Shown: in pieces, positions 21,019 to 31,150 of the stretch
How positions within the stretch are numbered: the first letter of the stretch is position 1
How the letters are laid out: each line of letters begins with the position of its first letter
Assembly (NCBI GenBank): GCA_026131555.1
Contig: JAMXJH010000005.1
Location: 1-64,000, forward strand
Length of the DNA: 64,000 bases
Reading direction: 5' to 3'
Origin: Aerococcaceae bacterium NML190073
GTDB lineage: Bacteria; Bacillota; Bacilli; Lactobacillales; Aerococcaceae
Translations under genes and position numbers: made by a program
Notes under the pieces: generated by a model
What the model saw: the letters and a program-made list of their open reading frames with translations, nothing else
Told to the model about the DNA's origin: nothing
Database searches by the model: none

Positions 21019-21888
21019 CTAGCTTGTGCGACGTTCACCTGTTTGCTTATCCAAGTAGAAGGTAAAACCTTCGCCAATCACTTGATGGACATCGCTAATG
21101 GTCACGAAAGCGTTCGGATCCGCTTCATGAATAATGCGTTGAATCGGTAATAATTGTAGACGGTTCACAACGACGTAGAGGACATCTTTTTCCGCTTTGG
21201 AGTAGTAACCGTACCCTTTGAGAATCGTGACACCACGGTCTAATTGTTCCGTAATCGCACGCGCAATCGCATCGTGATGATTCGTAATGACCATGACTGA
21301 CTTACGTGGGTTGAATCCTTCCAGAATAAAGTTCATCACCTTGCTGAGAATGAATAACATCACTAAGGTGACGACCCCTTTTTCCAAGCCGATGACGAAC
21401 GTCAGCGGGGTGACGATTAAGACGTCGATTAACAGCAAGGAGACCGACACATTCATGCCGAGGTACTTCTTCATCATCATGGCGATAATATCCGAACCGG
21501 CGGTCGTCCCGTTCCCCAAGACGACTAACCCTAAGCCGGCGCCGCTCAACATTCCCGCCACAATCGCCGCTACAAAAATATTCTCCGGTACAAAACCGGG
21601 CAACTGCAAGTATTTCAAGAAAACCGTCATTTCCGCCAAAGACAGAAACGTGTAATAGAGCGTCTTACGTTCCAAATACTTCCAACCGATCATCAACAAA
21701 ATACTGTTCAGCGCCAAGTTGGTCAAAGCCGGGTCGAAATGAAATACATAGTGGAACAACAAGGTCAACCCCGTTACGCCACCTTCCCCGAAATGATTGG
21801 GAATGATGACCCAGTTAACCGCCAAGGCAAACATTAATGTGCCGATTGTTACAAATGCAATGTTCTTCAACTCTGTCTTATTTAACAT
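21019..21888 (-). CDS. YitT family membrane protein
   Basis: 289 aa from the ATG at 21888 (AGGAGAGAGAAG). About five hydrophobic segments in the first 190 residues (for example FVTIGTLMFALAVNWVIIP and AGLGLVVLGNGTTAGSDIIAM), then a soluble C-terminal DUF2179 domain with KAEKDVLYVVVNR and DPNAFVTISDVHQVIG. Function of the family is not established. Its start overlaps the hemW stop by seven bases, so it is the last gene of the truB-ribF-hemW-yitT run. Confidence 0.88.
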   Translation of the reverse strand: MLNKTELKNIAFVTIGTLMFALAVNWVIIPNHFGEGGVTGLTLLFHYVFHFDPALTNLALNSILLMIGWKYLERKTLYYTFLSLAEMTVFLKYLQLPGFVPENIFVAAIVAGMLSGAGLGLVVLGNGTTAGSDIIAMMMKKYLGMNVSVSLLLIDVLIVTPLTFVIGLEKGVVTLVMLFILSKVMNFILEGFNPRKSVMVITNHHDAIARAITEQLDRGVTILKGYGYYSKAEKDVLYVVVNRLQLLPIQRIIHEADPNAFVTISDVHQVIGEGFTFYLDKQTGERRTS

Positions 21889-23042
21889 CTTCTCTCTCCT
21901 TCTTTCAACCAACCTATCAAGTCACGGAAGACCGTATCTGCCAAGAACAGACCGCGCGTCGTCAAACGCACTGTATCGCCTTCGATGACTAATAATTCTT
22001 TCTCCTGCTGCTTGGCAAAAAAATCCCCAAACAACTTCATCGCCTGCATGCCGAATCGCTCGGCAAACGCCTCTAAGCTGAAACCGCGATTCATACGCAA
22101 TGCCAGAAATAAATATTCTTCCATTAAATCCGCTTGCTCTAAGCGCATTTCATCGATAATCGGCTTGCGTTGCTGTCCGGTTTGCTTCAAATAATGATGT
22201 ACCGGACCATGATTGTAATAACGTGTGTTGTGAATAAAGCCATGTGCCCCTGCACCGAACCCATAATAAGGTGTCGATTGCCAATACTTCAAATTATGAC
22301 GTGACTGATAACCCGCCATAGCGAAATTACTCACTTCGTATTGATGAATCCCATGTTCTGCTAAGCGGTCAATCGCCAACTGAAACATATCGGCGTCCAC
22401 GTCTTCTGAAGGGAGCGGTAATTTCCCTTCTCGCATTAACTGCTGAAACACGGTTTGATTCTCGATAATAAGTGAGTATAACGAATAATGCGGTAATTCT
22501 AGCGATAAGGCTTTCGTCAAACTATCGTCGAAATCCGACATCGTCTGTCCCGGCAAACGGAAAATTAAGTCAATGCTTAAATTCTCGAAACCGGCATGGC
22601 GCAACCAATCGATACACTGGTAAATATGGTGTTGGCGATGATTGCGCCCAATCGCACGCAATAATTTATCATTGAAGGTCTGAACCCCCATACTGATACG
22701 GTTGACCCCGTAATCACGCAGTAATCGGCACTTCTCAGGTGTCAATTCACCGGGATTGACTTCAAAGGTATATTCCGTCCGCTCATTGTAAGCAAGCCGC
22801 CGTTCAATACTTTGTAATAATTGCGTCAATTCTTCCCGGTTCAAACAACTCGGTGTTCCGCCACCTACATAGATAGTATCCATTACCGTCGTTGACGGAA
22901 TCTCATACAACGCCATTTCCGTATCCAACCCGACTAAGTACTTGTCAACCGGTTGCCCGTCATAGAAATATTTGTTGAATGCACAATAGTGACAAATTTT
23001 CTTACAGAAAGGAATATGAATATAGACTGCGTCTGCTAACAT
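21882..23042 (-). CDS. hemW: HemW-like radical SAM protein
   Basis: 386 aa. The radical SAM cluster motif CKKICHYC lies at residues 13-20 and GGGTPS near residue 60. The C-terminal HemN-like region includes YGFGAGAHGF. The three-cysteine CxxxCxxC pattern plus the next aromatic and Cys->Ala replacement fit HemW, a heme-binding protein annotated as coproporphyrinogen oxidase-like, more than true HemN. No other heme genes are visible. Overlaps ribF by seven bases. Confidence 0.85.
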   Translation of the reverse strand: MLADAVYIHIPFCKKICHYCAFNKYFYDGQPVDKYLVGLDTEMALYEIPSTTVMDTIYVGGGTPSCLNREELTQLLQSIERRLAYNERTEYTFEVNPGELTPEKCRLLRDYGVNRISMGVQTFNDKLLRAIGRNHRQHHIYQCIDWLRHAGFENLSIDLIFRLPGQTMSDFDDSLTKALSLELPHYSLYSLIIENQTVFQQLMREGKLPLPSEDVDADMFQLAIDRLAEHGIHQYEVSNFAMAGYQSRHNLKYWQSTPYYGFGAGAHGFIHNTRYYNHGPVHHYLKQTGQQRKPIIDEMRLEQADLMEEYLFLALRMNRGFSLEAFAERFGMQAMKLFGDFFAKQQEKELLVIEGDTVRLTTRGLFLADTVFRDLIGWLKEGERRC

Positions 23043-23989
23043 ATTGATCCCTTCTCCGCAAAAAATGCCCGTGTGTTGACTTGGTCTTGGTCTAATTGCT
23101 GAATTAAACCTTCTATGCCGTCAAATTTAATTTCGCTACGTAAATAATGATACCAACGGATTTTGACGTTTTTGCCGTAAATCATTTCATCGAAATCCAG
23201 TACATGCACTTCGCATGTTAAACCGGTCTTCGAGGCGAACGTCACATTGTAACCGATTGAAGCCATCCCTTGATACCAATTACCGTCTACATGGAAAGCA
23301 ACGACATAAATCCCTCTTCCCGGTAATAATTCATCGGCAGTCGTCTGCACATTGGCAGTCGGATACCCGATAGTGCGTCCTCTTTTCTCGCCGTGGACAA
23401 CCATTCCTGTCGTTTCGTAAATATACCCGAGTTCAGCATTCGCCGCTTCGATTTGTCCTGAGGCAATCAATTCGCGAATATTGCTGGAACCGACTTTATG
23501 GTCGCCGTGCGTTAATTGCGCCACTTCCACAATCGCGAAACGATTCTGTGCGTGCGTCGGCAAAGTCTGCATATTTGCGATATCCGGCTTCCCGTACGTG
23601 TAATCATAGCCGGCAACGACAACTTGCGCTTGTAAGCCGACAATATAAGTGTCGACAAATGCTTGTGGCGACTGCAAGCTGAATTCCCGTGTGAAGTCAA
23701 TCAAATATAAGATGTCCACGCCGAATTGTGCGAATAATTCCGCTTTACGTTGATTCGTCGTCAAATAATGAATCGGTGTTGCCATTTCCGATAAGTACAT
23801 CAACTTCGGATGTTGCTTAAAGGTCATCACCGCTAATTTCAATCCTCTTGCTTGCGCTTCTTGCTTAGCGCGCTCAATCACTGCTTGATGCCCTAGATGC
23901 ACTCCGTCGAAAAAACCGAGTGCCAATACAATCGGTTCGTCCACTAATTGCGTCGGGCAATAAGGATGATGTAATTCAATAATCTTCAT
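23036..23989 (-). CDS. ribF: Bifunctional riboflavin kinase / FAD synthetase
   Basis: 317 aa. The N-terminal nucleotidyltransferase has ALGFFDGVHLGHQAVIERA and a YTYGK segment. The C-terminal kinase domain has GEKRGRTIGYPTANVQ. It makes FMN and then FAD from riboflavin; FMN is needed by FabK in this window. It follows truB by 23 bases, an arrangement common in Firmicutes. Confidence 0.95.
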   Translation of the reverse strand: MKIIELHHPYCPTQLVDEPIVLALGFFDGVHLGHQAVIERAKQEAQARGLKLAVMTFKQHPKLMYLSEMATPIHYLTTNQRKAELFAQFGVDILYLIDFTREFSLQSPQAFVDTYIVGLQAQVVVAGYDYTYGKPDIANMQTLPTHAQNRFAIVEVAQLTHGDHKVGSSNIRELIASGQIEAANAELGYIYETTGMVVHGEKRGRTIGYPTANVQTTADELLPGRGIYVVAFHVDGNWYQGMASIGYNVTFASKTGLTCEVHVLDFDEMIYGKNVKIRWYHYLRSEIKFDGIEGLIQQLDQDQVNTRAFFAEKGSIC

Positions 23990-24012
23990 ACTATGTCATT
24001 CGTCTTCCTTCC

Positions 24013-24930
24013 CTATTCCCGATTGAACATGCGTATCGGTTTAATGCGGTCTTTTTTGGTTGGATGCGGTGCATAAATCGCCCAGATTAGACCGTCGTAA
24101 TAAAGTGCTGTCGGCTCTGTTAAGGAAAAGCCAAAGTAATCTTGTGCGACAACTTGCCCGTTGCGGACAACTTGTCGGAAAGCTTGCTCGCTCAGTTCAT
24201 GTTGCGGATAGTCTTGTAAGGCGGACTCAATCGGATAAACAGCACTTGCAATGTCACCTTGTGCTTGCAAGTCTGCCAATTGCTGTAAAGTGAACGCTTG
24301 CTCTTTCGTAAAGCCGCCGGTGGCATAGCGTGTCAGTTGTGACATATGGCTCGGATAGCCTAATTGTGCGCCTAAGTCGACTGCCAAAGTACGCACATAA
24401 GTGCCTTTCCCACATTGCACTTCAAATGACCAACGTTGAATGCCGTTCTCATAGATTGGTTCGCTCGTGCGTTTGAAATAATCGATGCGTGCTTGGCGAA
24501 TCGGTCGCTCCACTTCAAGTCCTTGTCTGGCGTACTCGTATAATCGCTTACCATTCACTTTGACGGCAGAATAATAAGGCGGAATTTGTGTCAGCTCGCC
24601 TTGGAACATTGCCATCGCCTGATCAATCTGCGCATTCGATAACGGAGCGGAAACGAATTGACGTTCAATTTCAGCGCCGTGTGCATCTTCCGTTTCAGTC
24701 GCAATGCCGAGCGTAATTTCCCCGCGATATAATTTATCGCCGTCCATCAACAATTCGACCAATTTCGTCGCTTCTCCCAGACAGACAACCAACACACCGT
24801 CAACTTGCGGATCGAGTGTCCCTGTATGTCCGATTTTCTTCATGCGCAATAATTTGCGCAACTTGAATACCACATCATGGCTGGTCATGCCACACGCCTT
24901 CCACACTGGTATCATGCCATGAAACATCAT
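24013..24930 (-). CDS. truB: tRNA pseudouridine-55 synthase
   Basis: 305 aa. Catalytic Asp in GHTGTLDPQVDGVLVV (about residue 40), plus KLYRGEITLG and the KGTYVRTLAVDLG motif. It makes pseudouridine 55 in the T-loop of tRNAs. Two ATG codons stand in a row at 24930 and 24927 behind GAGGAGGG; either could be used. The longer frame upstream has no ribosome site. Confidence 0.95.
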   Translation of the reverse strand: MMFHGMIPVWKACGMTSHDVVFKLRKLLRMKKIGHTGTLDPQVDGVLVVCLGEATKLVELLMDGDKLYRGEITLGIATETEDAHGAEIERQFVSAPLSNAQIDQAMAMFQGELTQIPPYYSAVKVNGKRLYEYARQGLEVERPIRQARIDYFKRTSEPIYENGIQRWSFEVQCGKGTYVRTLAVDLGAQLGYPSHMSQLTRYATGGFTKEQAFTLQQLADLQAQGDIASAVYPIESALQDYPQHELSEQAFRQVVRNGQVVAQDYFGFSLTEPTALYYDGLIWAIYAPHPTKKDRIKPIRMFNRE

Positions 24931-25057
24931 TCGCCCTCCTCTCATTTCACATTCCCCCATTATACACTATCTCTCTTTGCAAAAAAAGAGCGTTGCAACT
25001 TTTTGCCGACGAAGCTGCTGACCTTGTCGCCCCGCTTATTGCATCCCTATTCTCCCA

Positions 25058-25092
25058 CAAAAAACACGCACTGAATTTCTCCAAGTGCGTGT
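25058..25092 (-). terminator. Terminator of sstT
   Basis: ACACGCACT / AGTGCGTGT stem with T-run on the minus strand, right after the sstT stop. Confidence 0.9.
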
Positions 25093-25099
25093 TGTTGTT

Positions 25100-26341
25100 T
25101 TAATAAGTGTCTACTTTTTTCTTTAAGACAATCGGTTTGCCGGCTTTTTTCCATTGAGCGAATTCCGCCGCTGCCGTGAAGAGAACGTCTGTTGAAGAGT
25201 TCAAGGCTGTTTCGCATGAGTCTTGAAGAACACCGATAATGAAGCCGACGCCGACTACTTGCATGGCGATATCATTGGAAATCCCGAACAAGCTACATGC
25301 TAACGGTACAAGTAATAACGAACCGCCGGCAACGCCTGAAGCACCGCATGCCGATAATGCTGCCAGCACGCTCAAGATGAATGCTGTCAAGAAGTCCACT
25401 TGAATGCCGAGCGTATTCACTGCCGCTAAAGTTAGCACCGTAATGGTGATAGCGGCTCCCGCCATGTTGATAGTTGCTCCTAACGGAATTGAAACTGAAT
25501 AGGAGTCTTCATCTAATCCTAAATCATGGCACAATTCCATATTAACTGGAATATTCGCTGCCGAACTTCTTGTGAAGAAGGCCGTAATCCCACTATCTTT
25601 CAAACAGCGGAAGACTAATGGATATGGGTTCTCTTTAATCAAGAAGAACACTAGCAATGGATTCAACACCAAAGCTGTAAAGAACATACTGCCTACTAAG
25701 ACCGCTAATAGTACGGCATAATTTTTGAAACTGGTTAGACCGCTCTCGGCTACAGTCGCATATACTAAGCCCATGATCCCTAATGGAGCGAATTGAATAA
25801 TCCATCTTACTCCTTGGCTAGTTGCGTCTGCGATTGTTGCCAATAAATCTTTGGTTGATTCGGATGCATGGCGCATCGCCACTCCGAATACAACCGCCCA
25901 TGAAAGAATTCCGATATAATTACCGCTCGCCAAGGCGTTGACCGGGTTATCGACAATTTTGAGAAGAAGTGTATTAACGACAGCTCCGATTCCTTCCGGT
26001 GCTGCTAAATCTGTTGTCGCATCTACTAAGGTCAAACTAACAGGAAATAAGAATGATGCCACGACACCGACTAAAGCCGCCGCAAATGTCCCGAATAAAT
26101 ACAAGACAACAATTTGCTTCATATTCGTTGCTTGTCCTTGCTTATGATGTGCTAAGGCACTTAATACAATAAAGAATACTAATAAGGGCGCAATTCCTTT
26201 CAATGCTCCAACAAATAAATTACCGACTACCGCAATTGCCGGTACATTCGGTACCACAAAGCCGAGTGCAATCCCCGCCGCCATACCAATCATGATTCGC
26301 TTAATTAAGCTTATCCTCTGCCAACTTTCAACTATTTTCAT
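25100..26341 (-). CDS. sstT: Sodium:serine/threonine symporter
   Basis: 413 aa, multi-pass membrane protein of the dicarboxylate/amino acid:cation symporter family. SstT-like features are [25 protein letters not shown] near residue 45, the serine-rich hairpin [15 protein letters not shown], and [15 protein letters not shown] with the substrate and sodium site. Length matches SstT (about 410). Single-gene unit with its own terminator. Confidence 0.93.
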   Translation of the reverse strand: MKIVESWQRISLIKRIMIGMAAGIALGFVVPNVPAIAVVGNLFVGALKGIAPLLVFFIVLSALAHHKQGQATNMKQIVVLYLFGTFAAALVGVVASFLFPVSLTLVDATTDLAAPEGIGAVVNTLLLKIVDNPVNALASGNYIGILSWAVVFGVAMRHASESTKDLLATIADATSQGVRWIIQFAPLGIMGLVYATVAESGLTSFKNYAVLLAVLVGSMFFTALVLNPLLVFFLIKENPYPLVFRCLKDSGITAFFTRSSAANIPVNMELCHDLGLDEDSYSVSIPLGATINMAGAAITITVLTLAAVNTLGIQVDFLTAFILSVLAALSACGASGVAGGSLLLVPLACSLFGISNDIAMQVVGVGFIIGVLQDSCETALNSSTDVLFTAAAEFAQWKKAGKPIVLKKKVDTY

Positions 26342-26490
26342 AAAATTTCCCTTTCTGTTTCAATTAAATTTACGTTAGATTATACGATGAAACACATGAG
26401 TTTGCAATAAGAAAAATTACTAAAATTGCGAGTTTTTTTGATGTAATGCTTGCGATTGGGAATTTTCTACCAATTTACCTTAATGTATAT

Positions 26491-26520
26491 CAAAAAAGGA
26501 GCAATCACTGCTCCTCTTTT
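26491..26520 (-). terminator. Terminator of gnd
   Basis: AGGAGCAGTGATTGCTCCT stem-loop followed by six T on the minus strand. Confidence 0.9.
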
Positions 26521-26537
26521 GAATGGTTATACTTATT

Positions 26538-27980
26538 CTAGTCTTCCAATTGTTCTTCTTGTCCGCTGTTCCAGTGGAAGTGGAAAGTTCCCGGCTTATC
26601 GACACGATTGTACGTGTGCGCTCCGAACAAATCACGTTGCGCTTGAATTAAGTTTGCCGGTAAAACTGCTGAACGATAAGAATCATAATACGCCAATGCA
26701 CTTGAGAAAGTCGGCACCGGAATACCCGCTTGAATCGCTAAAGTCACAACACGACGAACAGCTGAACTATTCTTCGATACAATCTCCAAGAAGTAATCAT
26801 CCAACATCAAGTTTTCCAAGTTCGGATTCTTCTCGTAAGCATCGGTAATTTTTTGTAAGAATTTAGCGCGAATAATGCAACCCGCACGGAAAATGCGTGC
26901 GATATTCCCATAAGGTAAGTTCCAATTATATTCGTCACTCGCCGCTTTCAATTGTGCGAATCCTTGTGCGTAACTCATGATTTTGCTGAAGTATAATGCT
27001 TCACGAATCGCTTCTACCCATTCAGCTTTGTCTGACTCCGGAATCATCACCGGCTCAACTGACGGAATAATTTGGCTCGCTGCGACACGTTGCTCTTTTT
27101 GTGTTGAAATGAAGCGAGCAAATACCGACTCTGTAATTAATGAGAGCGGTTCGCCTAAATCGAGCGCACTTTGCGACGTCCATTTGCCTGTTCCTTTATT
27201 CCCCGCTTTATCCATAATGACTTCAACCATCGGTTTCCCGGTTTCCGGATCATTCGTCGCCAAAATTTGAGTTGAAATCTCCATTAAGAAACTATCGAGT
27301 TCCCCTTTGTTCCATTCACCGAAGATTTCTGCAATCTCCGTCGCTGAGAAGCCTAACACACGGTGTAACAAATCATAAGATTCCGCAATCAATTGCATGT
27401 CGCCATATTCAATACCGTTGTGAACCATTTTGACATAGTGACCGGCACCGTCCAAGCCGATGTAAGTCACACATGGCTCGCCGTCTTCTTCAGCTTTCGC
27501 CGCAATCTTCTCAAAAATCGGTGCAACAAGCTCATAAGCGTCTTTCTGCCCGCCCGGCATGATTGAAGGACCTTTCAATGCGCCTTCTTCACCGCCGGAA
27601 ACACCTGTTCCGATAAAGTTGATGCCTAATTCCGCTAATTTCTCACTGCGACGAATCGTATCTTTGAAGAAGGTATTCCCACCGTCAATCAAGATATCGC
27701 CTTTATCCAAGTGCGGTAGTAATGCTTCGATTGTCAAGTCTGTTCCTTTACCCGCTTGAACCATTAACATGATTTTGCGTGGCACTTCCAAGCTGTTCAC
27801 GAATTCTTCAATGGAATACGTTGCTTTCAAATTCTTACCGGGATTTGCTTCGATTACTTCTGTTGTTTTGGAACCGGTTCGGTTGTACAAGGCAACAGAA
27901 TACCCTCTGCTTTCAATATTTAATGCAATATTACGGCCCATAACCGCCATGCCGACAACACCGATTTGTTGCTTAGTCAT
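26538..27980 (-). CDS. gnd: 6-phosphogluconate dehydrogenase (decarboxylating)
   Basis: 480 aa. NADP Rossmann motif [16 protein letters not shown] at the N-terminus, [21 protein letters not shown] and the signature [29 protein letters not shown]. Converts 6-phosphogluconate to ribulose 5-phosphate, supplying NADPH. Length is normal. It stands alone, with GAGGAGG ribosome site and terminator. Confidence 0.97.
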   Translation of the reverse strand: MTKQQIGVVGMAVMGRNIALNIESRGYSVALYNRTGSKTTEVIEANPGKNLKATYSIEEFVNSLEVPRKIMLMVQAGKGTDLTIEALLPHLDKGDILIDGGNTFFKDTIRRSEKLAELGINFIGTGVSGGEEGALKGPSIMPGGQKDAYELVAPIFEKIAAKAEEDGEPCVTYIGLDGAGHYVKMVHNGIEYGDMQLIAESYDLLHRVLGFSATEIAEIFGEWNKGELDSFLMEISTQILATNDPETGKPMVEVIMDKAGNKGTGKWTSQSALDLGEPLSLITESVFARFISTQKEQRVAASQIIPSVEPVMIPESDKAEWVEAIREALYFSKIMSYAQGFAQLKAASDEYNWNLPYGNIARIFRAGCIIRAKFLQKITDAYEKNPNLENLMLDDYFLEIVSKNSSAVRRVVTLAIQAGIPVPTFSSALAYYDSYRSAVLPANLIQAQRDLFGAHTYNRVDKPGTFHFHWNSGQEEQLED

Positions 27981-28064
27981 AAAAAATAAAGCCTCCTCAA
28001 TTTAGTTTCGGTCTTATTTTAACAGAATTTAGGGTTAGATTAAAGTTTTAGTGCTTATATTTCA

Positions 28065-28093
28065 TTGAAAGCGATGCTTTTTTTGTGTAGAAT
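28065..28093 (+). promoter_or_regulatory. Promoter of the small membrane protein gene
   Basis: TTGAAA (28065-28070), 17-bp spacer, TAGAAT (28088-28093), 32 bases before the start at 28125. Confidence 0.7.
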
Positions 28094-28124
28094 GGACGTA
28101 TATCGTTAATTAAAGGAGCTTATT

Positions 28125-28385
28125 ATGGCACGCAAATCAAAACAAGCAAATAAACAACATTTTCCGCGCAAGAAAAAGAAAAGTGCGCGCGATATCTTCA
28201 TTCGAATCTTAGCGTTGACAATGGTCATCGTGATGTTAGTCGTTATCATTATTCCGGTTTACGGTCCGCTTAAGGAATTATTCAATGCAATCGGCAAGCA
28301 ATTGGCACCATTCACCCAAACTGCTGTTGAATGGTTGCAGAATACCTTCAGCGCCGCTGTTAACTGGGTGCAAAGTTTCTTCTAA
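28125..28385 (+). CDS. Small single-span membrane protein, unknown function
   Basis: 86 aa. The first 22 residues are highly basic (RKSKQANKQHFPRKKKKSAR). One strong transmembrane helix follows (ILALTMVIVMLVVIIIPVYG, about residues 28-47), and then a short amphipathic tail ending in WVQSFF. The charge pattern predicts the basic end in the cytoplasm. It has a good promoter, an AAAGGAG ribosome site and a hairpin behind it, so it is very probably real. I do not recognise a characterised family. Confidence 0.8.
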   Translation: MARKSKQANKQHFPRKKKKSARDIFIRILALTMVIVMLVVIIIPVYGPLKELFNAIGKQLAPFTQTAVEWLQNTFSAAVNWVQSFF

Positions 28386-28397
28386 ATTCAACACAAC

Positions 28398-28426
28398 ACG
28401 CCCCGTAGGAAAAACCTACGGGGCGT
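28398..28426. terminator. Bidirectional hairpin between convergent genes
   Basis: ACGCCCCGTAGG and CCTACGGGGCGT form a perfect 12-bp GC-rich stem with a five-base loop between the small membrane gene and the rhodanese gene. The T-run is poor in both directions. Confidence 0.7.
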
Positions 28427-28435
28427 TAGTCATGA

Positions 28436-28834
28436 TTATTTAGTATTCGATTTCGTTTTGCCTGTCCATGATGAGAAGCCACCTTTTAAGATGTAAACTT
28501 CTTGATAACCACTCTTGCGCAAAATATTCGCCGCTCTTGAAGCAAAGTTCAATACATCGTCGTATAAATAAATCGCTTTGTCACGGCGCAATTCTTTGTG
28601 TCGCTCTTTGAACTGTGACATCGGGATATTACGCGCACCCAGAATGTGTTTCGCGTCGAATTCGGCTGCTTCGCGTACGTCGACAACTTGCACACGACGA
28701 ATATCTTCTTGAATTGCGTCAGAATCTACCATTTTGGCTGAACGCTTACGCAAAATGAATAAATACAAGAAATAGCCTGCGTATGCGATGACTATTCCGA
28801 TTAAAGTTGCTGAAATAAAGTTAAAAATTTGCAT
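28436..28834 (-). CDS. Membrane-anchored rhodanese-like protein without the catalytic Cys
   Basis: 132 aa. One N-terminal membrane span (about residues 5-28) and a rhodanese domain with VDVREAAEFDAKHILGARNIPMSQF and ILKGGFSSW. In active rhodaneses the loop after the central strand begins with a Cys; here it reads YLYDDVLNFASRAANIL, with no Cys anywhere in the loop, so sulfur transfer by the usual route is not expected. It is 11 bases after glcK, as in many lactic acid bacteria. Confidence 0.85.
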   Translation of the reverse strand: MQIFNFISATLIGIVIAYAGYFLYLFILRKRSAKMVDSDAIQEDIRRVQVVDVREAAEFDAKHILGARNIPMSQFKERHKELRRDKAIYLYDDVLNFASRAANILRKSGYQEVYILKGGFSSWTGKTKSNTK

Positions 28835-28845
28835 ATTCTCTCTCC

Positions 28846-29814
28846 TTACTCGCCTACTTGCAAGCGCACAAGTTGGGCTGCTCCGATAACGCCGGCATCA
28901 TTGCCTAAAGTTGCCAACATAATGTGGGTATTGTCACGAATTTGCGGGAAGGTGTATGCGTAATAGTATTCGGAAACTTTTTCCAATAAGAATTCACCGG
29001 CCGCTGACACACCACCACCTAAGACAATGGCAGATGGGTTTAAGGTGTTGGCGATATGTGAACAAGCCAAACCTAAATACTTCGCAAATTTCGTTACGAC
29101 TTCATTGGCGAAATAATCGCCCTCTTTAGCAGCATCAAAGATATCTTTGGCACTTACCGCACCGTCATCTACGGCTTTCTTAATCGGTGAGTCACCTGCG
29201 TATTCTTCCGCAAACTGACGCGCCAAGTTGACAACGCCTGTTGCAGAAGCGACTGTCTCAAGGCAGCCTTTTTTGCCACAAGTACAATCAAAGCCTGTTT
29301 CAGTATCAACTGTAATATGACCGACTTCGCCGGCAGCTCCGCCGAATCCTCTCACAAGCTGTCCGTTCGTTACCACACCGCCGCCAACGCCGGTTCCGAG
29401 CGTGAACATCACGACATCGCGCGCGCCGTTGCCGGCACCTTTCCATTGCTCACCTAATGCGGCAACATTCGCATCATTATCAATGTAAAAAGGTATCCCG
29501 AACGCTGACTCGAACGCCTCTTTAATCGGTTGAAGTGTGCGCCAGTTCAAATTATATGCGCCGATAACCGTTCCCTGTTCAGCATCTACTTTGCCGGGAG
29601 AGCCCATTCCGATTCCTAAGAAATCTTCTTTCGACAATTGATAACGTTCCAAATGTTCTTGAATCGATTGGATAATCCCCGGTACGATATGTTTTCCTTC
29701 CTCCAAAATATTGGTTGCAATCGTCCATTTTTCAAGGATTTCGCCTTCTAATGAAATAATTGCCATTTTCACTGATGTGCCACCCAGGTCAATGCCTAAT
29801 ATTTTTTTTGCCAT
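28846..29814 (-). CDS. glcK: ROK-family glucokinase
   Basis: 322 aa. Phosphorylates glucose. ATP motif GIDLGGTSVKMAI at the N-terminus, the ROK signature with zinc ligands GHITVDTETGFDCTCGKKGCLETVAS near residue 180, and the active Asp in FYIDNDANVAALGE. Upstream is the rhomboid gene, 17 bases away. The small yqgQ gene that often lies between them in Firmicutes is missing here. Confidence 0.94.
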   Translation of the reverse strand: MAKKILGIDLGGTSVKMAIISLEGEILEKWTIATNILEEGKHIVPGIIQSIQEHLERYQLSKEDFLGIGMGSPGKVDAEQGTVIGAYNLNWRTLQPIKEAFESAFGIPFYIDNDANVAALGEQWKGAGNGARDVVMFTLGTGVGGGVVTNGQLVRGFGGAAGEVGHITVDTETGFDCTCGKKGCLETVASATGVVNLARQFAEEYAGDSPIKKAVDDGAVSAKDIFDAAKEGDYFANEVVTKFAKYLGLACSHIANTLNPSAIVLGGGVSAAGEFLLEKVSEYYYAYTFPQIRDNTHIMLATLGNDAGVIGAAQLVRLQVGE

Positions 29815-29831
29815 AGAAAAAATCTCCCTTT

Positions 29832-30542
29832 CTAAAATAAACTTCGTATTTGCTCAATACCGTAATACACTAGTCCTCCACTTACGCCCAGCATAAGAAT
29901 CGCAGTCACAATTCGATACGGTTTCGCCCACAACAGAGATCTCGCCTGCGAAATCCCCATGATAAAGGTAATACCGGCACCGTACACTAGTCCTCCAACA
30001 TGCCCCCATATGTCAATTCCGGGGTACATAACACTGAACACTAAATTCAAAATCAATAAAGTGGTAAAACTCGTACTACGATTGCGTAAATAATTCGATT
30101 CCGGATATAAATAAGCTAACACAATAAATGCTGCAAACATCCCGTATAAAGCTGTACTTGCCCCCGCAGCCACGCTCTCACTAAAAGCAAAAGACAATAC
30201 ATTGCCTCCAAAAGCCGATACAAAAAACAATGTTGCAAAGCGCCGATGACCGAGGATATACTCTAACTCTATTCCGATAAAATACAATGATACCAAATTC
30301 ATCGCTAAATGTTGAAGCCCAATATGCAGAAAAGCAGCGGTCAACAAACGCCACCACTCGCCATACCACACCATATTCGGTGCAAATTTAGCTCCCATTT
30401 CGATTAATGCATGTGAACTTTCCGTCGTACCAAATCTTAACAAGGTAATGGCATAAACTACTAAAATAATAGCGACAAATGTGTACGTCACAAACGGAGT
30501 GTTATTGTATTTGCGCAATTGCTTAACATTAAAGATTCCCAA
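29832..30542 (-). CDS. Rhomboid family intramembrane serine protease
   Basis: 236 aa with about six to seven hydrophobic segments. Catalytic Ser in GASTALYG (near residue 125) and catalytic His in WGHVGGLVYG near residue 185. The membrane motif EWWRLLTAAFLHIGLQHLAMN is typical. The usual GxSG is GAST here, as in other lactic acid bacteria. The start is a TTG at 30542 behind AGGTGAGGA. Confidence 0.9.
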   Translation of the reverse strand: MGIFNVKQLRKYNNTPFVTYTFVAIILVVYAITLLRFGTTESSHALIEMGAKFAPNMVWYGEWWRLLTAAFLHIGLQHLAMNLVSLYFIGIELEYILGHRRFATLFFVSAFGGNVLSFAFSESVAAGASTALYGMFAAFIVLAYLYPESNYLRNRSTSFTTLLILNLVFSVMYPGIDIWGHVGGLVYGAGITFIMGISQARSLLWAKPYRIVTAILMLGVSGGLVYYGIEQIRSLF

Positions 30543-30581
30543 ACTTCCTCACCTCTCTCAAAATACTGCCTATATTATACA

Positions 30582-31133
30582 CTATTTCGGCAATAATAGC
30601 TTGTCAATTTTGATATCGTGAGGCTCATTTTGCCAAGATGATTGCGGTAACAATTGGATAGGAAAGACTAACGCCAAAGTCGGCACAATGAGCTGTTCAA
30701 GGAAGCGGTCATAATAGCCCCCGCCAAAACCGATTCTCTCGCCGGATTCACTGAATACTATTCCCGGCGCGACAACTACATCCAATTGTGTCGGTTGCAC
30801 TTCAGGAGCTGTTTGCCGCGGTTGCAAAATTCCATGACTACCGCTCTCCAATGCTTCTTCAGATTCAAACAAGTGAAATGACAGTTGATGATTGGCTTGC
30901 GTGCGCGGGATATACACATCAATTCCTGCCTGTTGTAATTGCTGAACAATGGACAATGTTTGAATTTCCGGGAAGCGCCCTACGTACAACGCTACTCGCT
31001 GATAAGACTGCACGCGACATTCTTCTAGTAGCAATCTGCCTAATTCACACTCCCACTCGGCACGCTGCTCCGAAGGAATCACGCGCATTCTCTCCAACAT
31101 CGCTTGCCGCACTAATTGTTTCTCTTCGCTCAT
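30582..31133 (-). CDS. 5-formyltetrahydrofolate cyclo-ligase
   Basis: 183 aa. Converts 5-formyl-THF to 5,10-methenyl-THF with ATP. The C-terminal motif ERIGFGGGYYDRFLE contains the Gly- and Tyr-rich nucleotide loop; VVAPGIVFSESG precedes it. It heads the run fthC-rhomboid-glcK-rhodanese. Start at 31133 behind AGGGAGGG. Confidence 0.93.
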   Translation of the reverse strand: MSEEKQLVRQAMLERMRVIPSEQRAEWECELGRLLLEECRVQSYQRVALYVGRFPEIQTLSIVQQLQQAGIDVYIPRTQANHQLSFHLFESEEALESGSHGILQPRQTAPEVQPTQLDVVVAPGIVFSESGERIGFGGGYYDRFLEQLIVPTLALVFPIQLLPQSSWQNEPHDIKIDKLLLPK

Positions 31134-31150
31134 CTAATCCCTCCCTAAAC

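Noticed and set aside
20502-21077. Long open frames on both strands across the 42-bp repeats (136 and 191 codons)
   Set aside because: They exist because the repeat length is a multiple of three and lacks stops. The minus frame starts inside yitT and neither has a convincing context; base conservation is strongest in the T-rich part regardless of codon position.
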